A stretch of 64,000 nucleotides of DNA from Mantis religiosa (GCA_030765055.1 CM060953.1:22825687-22889686), one strand, 5' to 3'; shown: positions 1 to 10,669, counted from the first letter of the stretch. Translations and numbers: made by a program. The notes: generated by a model not told the origin, from the letters alone.

Positions 1-296
1 GGCTGCAGCAAGTCAGACAGTCAGTCAGTGCTTGACGTGCTAGTGAAGTAGCGCCGTGTTAGTGGAAGAGAAGACTGTGCGACGGAAGAATTTACGTAAT
101 GGTGTACATGCATCGGAGTATTGTCCGTAATTACTAGTGCAAGTGAAATTGTAACGGACGAACTGGTGAATCGTAATTGTGTGCATTACGTAATTTTGTG
201 TAATTGGCAAGTGTTCAACTGTAAGTCGATGGAAATAAACAACATTGTTGAGTTGGTGTAATTGGACTTGTCATTTCACGAACCCACAAAGTCACA
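1..296 (+). mobile_element. Solo LTR, 5' end cut by the window edge
   Basis: The right end reads AACCCACAAAGTCACA followed by ATAT. The segment closely matches 61261-61608, which is part of a full copy, including GAAATAAACAACATT (polyadenylation-like) and the 3' terminus. There is no internal retrotransposon sequence. The left terminus and its target duplication lie outside the window. Confidence 0.75.
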
Positions 297-610
297 ATAT
301 GGAGGAAGGATTAATTTCCATCAATTAACTTATGAATTGACAAAGTTACACTTATCTCCATACTTTGTTTCAGGAGGTTCTTTATACACAAAGGTAATTG
401 ATTCTTTAAAAGAAAACCATGTTTTGTAGATTAAAAATAGGAATACTGTCAAATTATGATTATTTTTCTTCTTCTTTTTTTAAGTTTTCTTTATTTTAAT
501 TAAGCAAAAATATTTGATTTTATATAAAAATTAGAAAACTAATGCAGTCAGTTAACCCACTTTACTCTGCTACAAATTACTTGTTTGTTGTTTGTGTTTG
601 CAACCACACT

Positions 611-775
611 TTGCAACACAATGAAATTTCGGTACAATTTTGAAAACTCAGCTTAGTTGTATAGCAGTGTTTGCAACACAATGAAATTTCGGTACAATTT
701 TAAAAACTCAGCTTTGTTCTTTAGAAGTGTTTGCAACACAATGAAATTTTGATACGATTTTAAAAACTCAGCTTT
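611..775. repeat. 60-bp tandem repeat, about 2.75 copies
   Basis: TTGCAACACAATGAAATTT starts at 611, 671 and 731, an exact period of 60 bp. Each copy continues through an AAAACTCAGCTT core. Copies 1 and 2 are nearly identical; copy 3 has a few changes. No coding capacity is seen. Confidence 0.9.
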
Positions 776-2605
776 AAATGTACATCTGTAAAATTTTTTT
801 CAATTTTCATTAAATTCAATTTTGTTTAGTATTGTAATCTTAATGCATATATTAGTAGCTCTGCACTGCAGTGTATTTGCTGTGATATAAATTCAACAAG
901 CTTTCACTTTCTAACCTGGGATTCAATATCAATGCTGTCTTTACCATCTGCATCCTGTGAAATAAGTAGTGCAGACTGTAATTTTAAAATTAAGTATAGT
1001 GAACTTTATAATAATCCGGAGAAGAATGAGAGGTACCTCAGTTATGTTGCATAAATTGCATGCTTTAAGACAAGGAGCATTTTGCCTTAGTACAAGAGCA
1101 AATCCTTTATGGCTCCCAGTTAATTTCAGTGCAGTTCTAGACACATTTTAATTCTCAAGTTAATCTCTCATTCCTAAGATATTAGCAGTAATATTATTAA
1201 AAGCCATTTTTTTAGAAAATAAATAACAAAATCTAGTTTTTTTCTAGCTTATGAACCTGGAGCAATTCTTCTTACTTCCAGACATTTCATTTGTAGCAAT
1301 GGCAAAAATCTTCAGTGGTGTTCTTGAGCTTTCAATTTCAAAAAGAGAGAATATGGCTGCCTCAGGTACTTGCACTGCAGGCTCTTTCATCAGCAGAAAA
1401 ATTGTTTTCTCTACCTGCAATTGAGATTATTTCTCAATTTTTTGGATGGGGAATCAATTCTTGTACTTGTTGAGCTACTGCAGTAAATTATCTTGGGTTA
1501 GGAAACTGTCTACTATTAGAACTTCATGAGCACTGCATTCAGCTTTGCCATAAAGCAGCATATCTAGAAACTCTTGGTTTGAAAAGAGTGCTATAGTTCT
1601 GAATGCTCTGTTTCAAATCGCAAGAACATTCAACGTGTTTGAAGCACTGAAATATCCAGAATACGTACAGATAGCAGGCAGGTAGTTCCTTGATACTTGA
1701 TACTTTATTATGCCAACTGTAAAACATTTTAGAAGGATCGTCAAATTGTATATACATAAAATTAATAGAGCAATATTTACAAAATAATTCTACCTATTCA
1801 TTTTTATACTCTTCCAAGTTTGGCAAATTAAACATAAATTTGTATTCATCCTTTTTCCAAAATAATTTGCTGATTTCCTTAAAGTGATAGCAGCAATAAC
1901 TCTGACTCCTCGCTCAACGGGAATACTAAAGATCGATTTGTTGTACTTATTTGTGTTATCATTTTTGTCATCTCTTCTGGAAGTACAAAATGAGTATTTT
2001 AAATAATTTCTAAGGTGTTCTCATAATGCAAGTTGCCTGTACATACACAATGTAGTTATAATATGCTCTTCATATAAATAAAGTGCCATTTGATCTCAAA
2101 AATAAAATAAATACTTTAAGGTATTTTACTGCTTATAAGAAGTTATTAAATACAGTACCTTACAAGCTTTTATTATATCCCAAAGGGCCATTCACCTAGC
2201 AACAGTACCATAAATGCAAATGTAAGCATAAAAATTTGAACCAGCTAATTTAAATTGAAAAGTTTTGTAAATGTGAAAGTTTGGCATCATCATATATACA
2301 AACTGAGTTAGTTTAAGAATTTCATTTATGGTAATGCCAGAACAAATCACTGAAATTTCTGATATTTAGAGGTAAAATACCTACAATGCATGTTAATAGT
2401 TTGAAGGGACATCAATTATATTAATTGATATAATATAATTTAATATAATATTATATAAATGTTTTTATTTGTTATTGTATTCATCTGTTTAATCTACCTG
2501 AATGGTATCATGTTTCCATTATGAATGATTACTTGAAAACTCAACGATATATCATGTTTGTAATTATATTTCTGGCTTCTATGTGAATTGTTCTAACACC
2601 TATTA
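776..2605. other. AT-rich intergenic or intronic DNA, nothing recognised
   Basis: No convincing ORF, RNA gene or repeat family was identified. It includes a TATAATATAATTTAATATAA low-complexity run near 2418-2460. Around 1250-1440 the minus strand gives short reading frames without a recognisable domain. Confidence 0.5.
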
Positions 2606-3119
2606 CAGTAAACCTGCCTAAAACAAACCCTTTATATGCTGGAAACCTGGAAAATTGAAAAATAAATTTCAGAACGGGTCTATTTCCCATGTAAAAGTAT
2701 ACTTTAAACCGGAAAACTGCCTAACACGGAAACTGATATACTTTTGGGAACCATTTGAGTAAATAACCTGATTAAAATGGATTACTTTATGTGTAATGGG
2801 TTACAACATACCTATTTTAAAAAGTGAAATAATATAAGGGTGACTGTGCTTGCACTTAAGTTCTATGAACCATAAAGTCATAACGTGTAATTCTTTGAGG
2901 AAAAGGGAAAACAAACCATTAGCTCTCTCAACTCTCTTCCAACACACATGCTAAGGATACAACGACTTTGCAATGTGTTCATTCTCAGTTTTATAGTTAC
3001 AAGTGATCAAGTACAAGTGGAAGAAAACTGTGAACTTTGGTGAATTTTAAAAACATTGCATGCATACAAATTCTGTAAAATGTGTTCTAAACATTAGACA
3101 TTATCATTGGAGGAAAAAA

Positions 3120-3580
3120 ATTAAGGTTATTGCAGAACATGAAAAGAACAAACGTCCAGCTAAAAAATTAACTGTGTTGTTCAAAGTGGGAAAAAAACTC
3201 AAATTTATGAGATTTTGCAAAAATAAAAATTAAAGACAAATAGTTAAAGGGAACAGCAGGACATGTGAAATGCATCACAAAATCTACAGTGTATGGCGAG
3301 CTAAATTGCTGTGTTTGAGTGGTTTGTTAGTGTTTGCTAAAGGAATTCCCATTTCTGGACTGTTGCTTCAGACTCAAGCATTAGAGACAGCAAGAAAATT
3401 AGACAAAGACAATTTCAGAGCTTCCAGTGGATGGATCAAGAGTTTCAAACATCACCTTAACATTGTTTTGAATGCTGTGGGTGGTGAAGCAAATGATGAT
3501 ATGCAGACAGTTGCAGATTGGGAAGGGAAAATTGAAAAGATGGAGAAACTAGGCAATAAACCACAATTATTGTACCTATA
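3120..3580 (+). pseudogene. Tigger/jerky-like transposase remnant (CENPB-type DNA-binding domains)
   Basis: Around 3120-3240 a degenerate frame resembles the N-terminal pogo/CENPB helix-turn-helix (KVGK..QIYEILQK-like after allowing for indels). From 3270 a cleaner frame reads AKGIPISGLLLQTQALETAR, then LDKDNFRASSGWIKSFKHHL. This is the hallmark CENPB-type HTH of Tigger/jerky transposases (IPISGxLLQxKAL...F.AS.GWL..F). It ends where the second element is inserted. No DDE catalytic region follows. Confidence 0.75.
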
Positions 3581-3812
3581 CTGGTCGCCAAACTAGAATG
3601 TGATTGACAGTAAACACATGGAAGAGTGCTTTAAATAAATGGAAGGGGATAAGTATGTCATAACGGTTGTCATGGTAACCATTAGACGGACCAATTAGAG
3701 TCCAGATGTTTCCATGACAACATTAGATGCTAAGCCTTGGTTGCCGATATTCTAACACATGCGGGTGAGCGAGTTACGCAAACACTGCAGTAATCATAAC
3801 ACCTTGATGTTT

Positions 3813-3940
3813 ATTATTAATGTTTAGATAAGTCGTATTTATTACACATCTGTGAAGCAGATGTGTAATAAATACGACTCATCTAAAAGTTAATAATTAT
3901 TTCGCTTCACTGTGGTGTTCCAATACAGTTAAATCTCGAT
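3813..3940 (+). mobile_element. Penelope-like element, minimal inverted copy (family F1)
   Basis: A 128-bp insertion is flanked by the 12-bp duplication ACCTTGATGTTT (3801-3812 and 3941-3952). It is a near-palindrome of two opposed copies of GTATTTATTACACATCTG, followed by the F1 3' tail TTCGCTTCACTGTGGTGTTC. No coding sequence remains. It is the third nesting level here: PLE in IS630-type in Tigger. Confidence 0.85.
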
Positions 3941-4159
3941 ACCTTGATGTTTGTTTCTCTTCCAATATTGCTACATAAACAGAATGCCTTCACGTATATG
4001 TTACTGTTCTTATTTTATGTACAACAGTTAGAGATCCTGTACTGGCAAGTTCCTTTGCATTTTATTTGTGACAATTTGCCTTTGTTTAGTTGTGTGGAGT
4101 TCGTGTATCTGTGCATGTGTTGTGATGATTTGCAATTGTGTTTTAATGAATGTTTAATT

Positions 4160-4450
4160 ATGTCTAAAAATAGTGACAAGCAAAAACCTGAACGTGCTCG
4201 GGAACCAAATAAAACTATATTTGGTAAAGGCATTCCAATTAAAGGACAGGCACAGGAAATAATGCTCAGTGAGAGAAATTGAAAGGGGAGCTTATTATTC
4301 CATACTCTAAGGTGCTTGATAGGACTTCACGTGCTGTAGGTATCAATAAGAACATTGAGATTGGGAAAGAAAAGTATTTTAAAGAAGAAAGTCAGACATT
4401 GGGATCTAAATTAGAAACTCCCGGAAGAAAATTATGTAGGCGGCATTTCC
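4160..4450 (+). pseudogene. IS630/Tc1-like transposase N-terminal remnant
   Basis: A frame starting MSKNSDKQKPERAREPNKTI contains FGKGIPIKGQAQEI. A shifted frame continues with ELIIPYSKVLDRTSRAVGIN and EESQTLGSK. I recognise this arrangement from a family of arthropod DDE transposases with an N-terminal HTH. A C-terminal portion of a similar protein is at 36547-37225 on the other strand. Frameshifts and a missing catalytic domain make this copy dead. Confidence 0.6.
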
Positions 4451-4938
4451 CCACTTCAATAAGCATCAAAATGTTACAGATATACATTTTTTTATTACGA
4501 TGATCTTTACATTGATGTGTTCTTGCATGTTTTATCGTTTGCATGTAGATGCACGACTTTTCTATTGTCTTTGTATACAATATTATAAATAATAATAATA
4601 ATTAATAAATATCCATTGCAGTCGCAAGTGAATGACCCTCACACGCGTAATCCTATCGCGCTCTCCACATGGCAGCAATAAGCTGCAATGTTGCCTCTCT
4701 CTCCATACGAAATGTCAATCACTTTCTAGATTGGCAACCAGTATAAGTTGAAAATATAGTACATAATACATATCAGCCTATTATTTACACTTCATTGTAT
4801 ATTATTCCTTCACTCTAAACCAGTGCACTATTTCATAATTTCTTTGTATTTAAACATAACCTTCTGTAAGATGGAAACCTGTGTAAACAGAAAATAAATG
4901 CTGTAATGAACGCGTTCTGTTTTAGACAGGTTTTACTG

Positions 4939-5281
4939 TTTTATAAAGAGACTAGTACTTTGCATTATTTACACTTTTAATTAAGTGTGCCAGTGGTTAA
5001 TTCACTCAAGAGTTTATTCTACTAAGAATGCATAAGATAAACAAAGAAATTCCTTCCATATTTATTTTTTGGGTGTACGGATTGCATTAATATATTATAT
5101 TAATGAACTGAATAATAAAAATATTTAATAAAATCTAAAGCTATTGATCGATTAATCTATTACAAAGGACCTTACAGTATGTAATTACAATTAAGTACAA
5201 GTATTAGAAACAGTGATGCACTGATAATTTATTTTAGTTAGTGATGTTCAGTGTTTTTAATTCAACTCATCTTTATAAACT
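4939..5281. other. Unrecognised AT-rich spacer
   Basis: No ORF or repeat was recognised between the Tigger terminus and the target duplication of the Penelope nest. Confidence 0.5.
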
Positions 5282-5365
5282 TAAGATATATAAATTAAAT
5301 TTAAAGGGAGCTGATTAATGACACTAAACAACACTTTTAAATTTTCCCAGAAAATGTTTCAGAGA

Positions 5366-5507
5366 TAAATATAAGAAGAAAAGGAATGTTCATTTAGTCA
5401 CCAAACAGCTGAGGATGAGATCGAATGATCTTGAAAATGTTTCAATTATACAATAACAAGTAAGTGAAGTTTGAGTGTAAACATAGTGACTTATAAATTC
5501 AAACTCA
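5366..5507 (+). mobile_element. Penelope-like 3' fragment (family F4) inside the outer element
   Basis: It is flanked by AAAATGTTTCAGAGA (5351-5365) and AAAATGTTTTAGAGA (5508-5522), a 15-bp duplication with one mismatch. The content CAGCTGAGGATGAGATCGAA, then AAGTTTGAGTGTAAACATAG, matches 61613-61795. No coding region is seen. Confidence 0.75.
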
Positions 5508-5765
5508 AAAATGTTTTAGAGACTTTGCCTCCATCATCAACCGGATATCGACTGGTTCTCAGTGGTGTAGCTGGCAATATTTATCATAGGTCTCCTCTGG
5601 TGGCGGTTCGAGGAACTTGCTGAACAAATCTTTCTGGAGGATGTCGAAATTGAATACTTTGTTAAATTAATTGGGAGTCAATTAATGACACAAACAACAC
5701 TTACTTTTAAATTTTCCCGGAACCGGTTTCTGAGGCCTTCCCTCTATCTTCAGCCGGACATTGAT

Positions 5766-5810
5766 GTCCGGCTGAAGATAGAGGGAAGGCCTCAGAAACC
5801 GGTTCCGGGA
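5766..5810 (+). ncRNA. Hammerhead ribozyme-like motif in a Penelope terminus
   Basis: In order: CCGG (5768-5771), the core CTGAAGA (5772-5778), a stem-loop of GAGG and CCTC around a GAAGG loop, GAAA (5795-5798), ACCGGT as a minimal helix III, T at the cleavage position (5804), and CCGG (5805-5808), which pairs with the first CCGG as helix I. This fits CUGANGA...GAAA. Penelope elements are known to carry such motifs. An inverted copy sits at about 5714-5758. Activity is inferred only. Confidence 0.6.
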
Positions 5811-5826
5811 AAATTTAAAAGTAAGT

Positions 5827-6703
5827 ATAAAAATTATTTGTGGTTGGTTTATTGACACTCGTCACTTACTTTTTCATATATTTATGAGAGACTAGTTTCA
5901 AAGGCCCTGGCCTCCATTTTCAATCTCTTCCCAACTGGCATCTGTTGTTATCTGCTCTCTCTGGTGGTGGAACTATGAACTTTTTTGTCAAATTATCTGC
6001 TGGCGGGATTTCAAAGTTCATTACGCGATCCATATTTTTCCAGATGAATATGTTCTCCCATGTTGTCAATCTATTTTGGTTTATCACTCCTTTTAATAAT
6101 TTTGGATTTGGATCAATGTCATGGTTTTCATTCCAAAAATGAAATGCTACTGCTGACTTGTCTTCTTGTTTCAATCTGATGTTTCTAAAGTGTTCTTTGA
6201 CTCTGGTTTTTAAATTTCTATTTGACAAAAAAGTTCATAGTTCCACCACCAGAGAGAGCAGACAAAAAGAAATTTAAAAACCAGAGTCAAAGAACACTTT
6301 AGAAACATCAGATTGAAACAAGAAGACAAGTCAGCAGTAGCATTTCATTTTTGGAATGAAAACCATGACATTGATCCAAATCCAAAATTATTAAAAGGAG
6401 TGATAAACCAAAATAGATTGACAACATGGGAGAACATATTCATCTGGAAAAATAAGGATCGCGTAATGAACTTTGAAATCCCGCCAGCAGATAATTTGAC
6501 AAAAAAGTTCATAGTTCCACCACCAGAGAGAGCAGATAACAACAGATGCCAGTTGGGAAGAGATTGAAAATGGAGGCCAGGGCCTTTGAAACTAGTCTCT
6601 CATAAATATATGAAAAAGTAAGTGACGAGTGTCAATAAACCAACCACAAATAATTTTTATATTAATTTTGACGTCACTGTTACTAAATTCCTCCAAACAC
6701 ACA
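5827..6703 (+). mobile_element. Penelope-like element (family F3) with opposed GIY-YIG arms
   Basis: It is flanked by TTAAAAGTAAGT at 5815-5826 and 6704-6715. The left arm (minus strand, about 5830-6230) and right arm (plus, about 6260-6703) carry near-identical C-terminal coding ends. Both read EDKSAVAFHFWNENHDIDPN and ending QLGRD; the 65-residue shadow frames of the two arms differ at one residue. The arms are therefore nearly identical and the insertion is young. The RT and the GIY-YIG active-site half are missing. Confidence 0.85.
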
Positions 6704-6950
6704 TTAAAAGTAAGTGTTGTTTGTGTCATTAATCGACTCCCAATTAATTTAATTTATACAACAACACTGTTTTCAACACTTCCATGAAAGGATGAATACT
6801 TTGTTCCTATTTTTTGAAATGAAGATTTGTTTCCATGTGGACAGTTCTTGTTTTCCTGATGTAGTTTTCCAAAACTACTAAAACATACATCAGGAAAACA
6901 AGAACTGTCCACATGGAAACAATTCTTCATTTCACAAAATAGGAACAAAG

Positions 6951-9123
6951 TTATTAAATTTTAGATGAGTCGCGTTTTTTACACATCTGCTTCACTTTCG
7001 TACCTATTTTGAGGACATGTTTCGCAAATCTTCGCTTGCATCTACGGCTCTTGTGCGACTGACGCTAGATCCAGCGGTGTGGGTAATTCTGGGGTTGTTG
7101 CTGCCATCTGTTGATTTAGTGATGAACTGAAATGTGGGATTCTCTTCTAGCGGGATTTCAAAGTTCATTAGTTGGTTTTTATGTTTTTCTATGTATATCC
7201 TCTCCCATATGACGAGTTCACTATGTTTTTGTACGTATTTTAGTAATTTTGTGCTATCTTCAATTTCATGATTTTCAGACCAGAAATGAGCTGCTATTGC
7301 GGACTTATCAATATTTTTGTATCTTAGATACAGCTACATACAAAGAAAAAATGTTAGAGTTACTACAACAAAAAGAATTCCAGGAAATAGATTCTAATCC
7401 ACTCAACCGATGCATAAAAGATGTACAAAAAGCCATCATTAATAGTAAAATTTTAACAACTACAGAACAAAAAACTATCAAACCAGACAACCCTACCCTT
7501 GCAAGAATATATGGTTTGCCTAAAATACACAAACCCAACATACCCATGAGACCCATTGTAAATAATATAAACACTCCTACTTACCTTCTGGCAAAATGGC
7601 TAACCAAAAAATTTCAGTCCTTTCCACAATTCCATACTCAGAGTATAAAAAACTCTTTAGACCTGGTAGAAAAAATTCAAAATCTTAAACTTAAACCTCA
7701 TGACACTTTAGTATCCTTTGATGTCCGCTCCCTCTTCCCTAGCATTCCATTAGACAAACTTTTGATTCAACTGAAAAAATGGCTAAATTCTATAAACCTG
7801 GATGCCAATGCAATAGAAGAATATGTGGCAATGACTGAATTATGTATACATCAAAATTATTTTGTCTTCGATGGAAAATATTATAAACAAATTTCAGGAC
7901 TAGCTATGGGAAGCCCATTATCACCATTTTTGGCCAATCTATACATGAGCTTTTTCGAAACACATATTACTAAAGCCTTCCCTCATATGTTTAAAACATG
8001 GTACAGATACGTAGACGACATCTTTGCAATAGTGCCCTACAAACTAATAGATGATGCTTTGAAACTACTCAACCTGCAAGAACCCAGCATACAATTCACA
8101 GTAGAAACTGAAGAGGACTGTACTCTACCTTTTTTAGACCTTAAAATCAAAAAAGGCAATGAAAAACTAGAATTTGGCATTCATAGAAAAGCAACACACA
8201 CAGATAATTACATCAAAGCAAATAGTTTCAACCCAATTCCACACAAATATGCAACCATCAACAGTCTAACACACAGATTAGTAAATCTACCTCTCAGCCA
8301 ACAAGAATATCAAAACGAATACCATCAAATCTTAAAAACTGCAATCAAAAATGGATATGGAAAAAACCTTGTAGATAAAAAACTAAAATTATTCAAACTT
8401 CAAAAGAAATTGAAACAGATCACAGCTCTCACACCAATAAAACAAGAAACTAGATTTGCTAAATTTACTTACCACCCCTGGGCCACAAAAAAGTTCCAAA
8501 AAATATTCAAGAAATACAATATAACATTGGCACCAAAAAACAATTACAACATTAAAAACCTACTTCACAGTAATAATACTGATAAGATAAAACCAGAGGA
8601 AAAGTCAGGCATTTACAAAATTAAGTGTAAAGACTGTGAAAAAATTTACATAGGAAGGACAAAAAGGAACATAGGCACTAGAAAGAAAGAACACTTCAGG
8701 CACTTAAGATACAAAAATATTGATAAGTCCGCAATAGCAGCTCATTTCTGGTCTGAAAATCATGAAATTGAAGATAGCACAAAATTACTAAAATACGTAC
8801 AAAAACATAGTGAACTCGTCATATGGGAGAGGATATACATAGAAAAACATAAAAACCAACTAATGAACTTTGAAATCCCGCTAGAAGAGAATCCCACATT
8901 TCAGTTCATCACTAAATCAACAGATGGCAGCAACAACCCCAGAATTACCCACACCGCTGGATCTAGCGTCAGTCGCACAAGAGCCGTAGATGCAAGCGAA
9001 GATTTGCGAAACATGTCCTCAAAATAGGTACGAAAGTGAAGCAGATGTGTAAAAAACGCGACTCATCTAAAATTTAATAATTTTTCGCTTCACTGTGGTG
9101 TTCCAATACAGTTGAATCTCGAT
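6951..9123 (+). mobile_element. Penelope-like element (family F1) with long open RT/GIY-YIG frame
   Basis: It is flanked by the 12-bp duplication ATAGGAACAAAG (6939-6950 and 9124-9135), which lies inside the coding end of the outer F2 element. The inverted arm (6951-7326) is a reversed copy of the element's 3' part. The direct part (7327-9123) starts mid-gene and ends with the F1 tail TCGCTTCACTGTGGTGTTCC. The arms match closely, suggesting a recent insertion, and it is 5' truncated relative to a full Penelope protein. Confidence 0.9.
7327..9027 (+). CDS. Penelope reverse transcriptase with C-terminal GIY-YIG endonuclease, 5' truncated
   Basis: An open frame of 566 codons has no internal stop (the frame is open from 7249 because of the inverted arm). 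Telomerase-like RT motifs follow in order: IYGLPKIHK and PMRPIVNN near residues 58-80, the first catalytic Asp in LVSFDVRSLFPSIP, LAMGSPLSPFLANLYM, and the YVDD box at about residue 228. The GIY-YIG nuclease follows: GIYKIKCKDCEKIYIGRTKR, with GIY at 428 and YIG at 441, then ARG-type KEHF and a late Glu in WERIYI. The product would copy element RNA at a nicked site. The native N-terminus is missing, replaced by the inverted arm, so it is probably inactive although uninterrupted. Confidence 0.92.
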   Translation, partial: DTATYKEKMLELLQQKEFQEIDSNPLNRCIKDVQKAIINSKILTTTEQKTIKPDNPTLARIYGLPKIHKPNIPMRPIVNNINTPTYLLAKWLTKKFQSFPQFHTQSIKNSLDLVEKIQNLKLKPHDTLVSFDVRSLFPSIPLDKLLIQLKKWLNSINLDANAIEEYVAMTELCIHQNYFVFDGKYYKQISGLAMGSPLSPFLANLYMSFFETHITKAFPHMFKTWYRYVDDIFAIVPYKLIDDALKLLNLQEPSIQFTVETEEDCTLPFLDLKIKKGNEKLEFGIHRKATHTDNYIKANSFNPIPHKYATINSLTHRLVNLPLSQQEYQNEYHQILKTAIKNGYGKNLVDKKLKLFKLQKKLKQITALTPIKQETRFAKFTYHPWATKKFQKIFKKYNITLAPKNNYNIKNLLHSNNTDKIKPEEKSGIYKIKCKDCEKIYIGRTKRNIGTRKKEHFRHLRYKNIDKSAIAAHFWSENHEIEDSTKLLKYVQKHSELVIWERIYIEKHKNQLMNFEIPLEENPTFQFITKSTDGSNNPRITHTAGSSVSRTRAVDASEDLRNMSSK

Positions 9124-9402
9124 ATAGGAACAAAGTATTCAATTTCGACATCCTCTAGAAAGATTTGCTCAGCAAGTTCCTCGAACCGCCACCAGAGGAG
9201 ACCTATGATAAAATATCGCCAGCTACACCACTGAGAACCAGTCGATATCCGGTTGACGATGGAGGCAAAGTCTCTGAAACATGTTCCGGGAAAATTTAAA
9301 AGTAAGTGTTGTTTAGTGTCGTTAATTGACTCCCTTTAAATTTAATTTACTACAACAACACTGATTTCAACACTTCCAAGAAAGGAATTGCTAAGATATA
9401 TA

Positions 9403-10040
9403 CTTCATATGATCTGACACAGGTGTGCATGGAAACAAACAACTCATAAATTAGTAGCACAATTAGAAAAGCTGCTACAATTAAGAAGTTAACAATCGTA
9501 TTACCATCCATTTTCTTTCTTTTCTTTGTACTGATTGTTAGATTGCATGCATCTAAATACCAATTACAAAACTACTCATGCATAGCAATAATCACATTAG
9601 CAGTATTTATGTTTATACATATACAAGGCAAATTTGTCAAATAGGAGAACAACAAAAGAGAGCAATTAAACTGAAGTATAGCATTTAATTAAGCTAAAGA
9701 AATACAGCAAAACATTAAACAAAATGCTTAATAAAGAAATATGGTTATGCAACTCTACATAGCATCATATCATACACTCAGCATTATGAAAATTATGAAT
9801 GCAGAATTACATAAAGATGCAGTATTATTGAAATGCAAAAAAGTGAAAAGGCAAAATTTAACCAGATCAATTAAGTCCTGCTACACGAGCAGACATTTAT
9901 TTTGAAAAGTGCTAAGTGAGAAACGGTGTGTATTAAAGTTCAAAGGACAAAGGACAAATAGAAACCAAGAGGTTTATGAACTGCATTTACTGCCTGTGGT
10001 TATACCTTTTTAAGTTCAAACAATCTGTAACTAAGCCCAT
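9403..10040. other. Unrecognised AT-rich DNA
   Basis: No coding frame or known repeat was recognised. The sequence is A-rich with scattered short runs. Confidence 0.5.
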
Positions 10041-10669
10041 GCTTATTAATCAATTCTTCACGGGTGATCAGCTATGTTATTGTAAATAATGTCGAGCTTT
10101 CGGCCATTTCAAGCTCCATGGCCTTTTTTAGGAACTGAATGAAAAGCTGGCCAACCATCAACACTTATGTGGGATATCACCCCACTGCATAGCAGTCTGC
10201 CATTGGTACAACTGGTTAATAGGAAAGATGACCTCACATTGATTCATAGATTTCTGCGTGGTCCATCATCTGGTTAGGGATTCTCCTGACTCGGGTTTCC
10301 TGCGCAGTCCATCATCTGGATTGGGGTTCTACCATCTTGAGTTTTCTGCATGGTCTGTCATCTTGTCAGGGGTTCTATTGCAGGTATATTTTATGGCTGG
10401 AGCCAAAGCTTTATTCATTTAAAGTCCTGAATCTCTATTGAAATTCCATGGATGGAGTTTAATCTAGATGGCTTCTTTAATTAGTCTATCAAAATGCTTG
10501 TCCGAGTGTTCCAGAACCAAGGTGTCATTAAAATTAATTTGAGGACTTCAACTGAGAACAGCTTGGGCTCCAGGACCCCAACTAGATGACGGACCATGCA
10601 GAAAACTCAAGACAGGAGAATCTCTAACAGATGACATCATGCAGAAAACGATAAAACATGTTGTCATAG

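Larger units (their letters stand above)
3581..4741 (+). mobile_element. Tc1/IS630-type transposon nested in the Tigger element
   Basis: The termini are inverted: left CTGGTCGCCAAACTAGAATG and right (reversed) CTGGTTGCCAATCTAGAAAG, at least 29 bp each. They are flanked by TA on both sides (3579-3580 and 4742-4743). The element interrupts the Tigger frame. It carries an N-terminal transposase remnant at 4160-4450 and itself contains a small Penelope insertion (3813-3940). Confidence 0.8.
2606..4938 (+). mobile_element. Tigger/pogo-type DNA transposon with a nested insertion
   Basis: The left terminus is TA followed by CAGTAAACCTGCCTAAAAC (2606). The right end, read in reverse, is CAGTAAAACCTGTCTAAAAC (4938). 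A CENPB-type helix-turn-helix reading frame lies inside at 3120-3596. The element is interrupted by an unrelated TA-flanked transposon at 3581-4741. Removing that leaves about 1.2 kb, so the DDE part is deleted. A related Tigger lies at 39885-41768. Confidence 0.75.
5664..6792 (+). mobile_element. Penelope-like element (F2 subfamily) inside the outer element
   Basis: It is flanked by TGAATACTTTGTT at 5651-5663 and 6793-6805. The arms meet near 5761-5764 as an almost perfect palindrome of the 3' end (about 65 bp per arm). The long 3' tail resumes at 6716-6792 after another insertion. It has no RT; it is a minimal double-arm copy with a hammerhead-like motif in each arm. Confidence 0.85.
5293..9391 (+). 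mobile_element. Outer Penelope-like element (family F2), split by three insertions
   Basis: It is flanked by TAAGATATATA at 5282-5292 and 9392-9402. The left arm is an inverted copy of the element's 3' region (5293-5365, 5523-5663 and 6806-6863). The right arm is direct (6876-6938, then 9136-9391). Together they form the opposed-arm structure typical of Penelope elements. The right arm encodes the C-terminus of a GIY-YIG protein and ends with a hammerhead-like motif near 9247-9291. Insertions split it at 5366, 5664 and 6951. No RT domain survives in this copy. Confidence 0.85.

Noticed and set aside
1250..1440. Possible minus-strand coding block (VEKTIFLLMKEPAVQVPEAA)
   Set aside because: It is short, without family resemblance, and has stops nearby. 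It could be an old transposon remnant but evidence is insufficient.
5945..6142. Open frame MLSALSGGGTMNFFVKLSAG and its copy at 6345-6542
   Set aside because: This is the antisense shadow of the GIY-YIG protein C-terminus in the two F3 arms.
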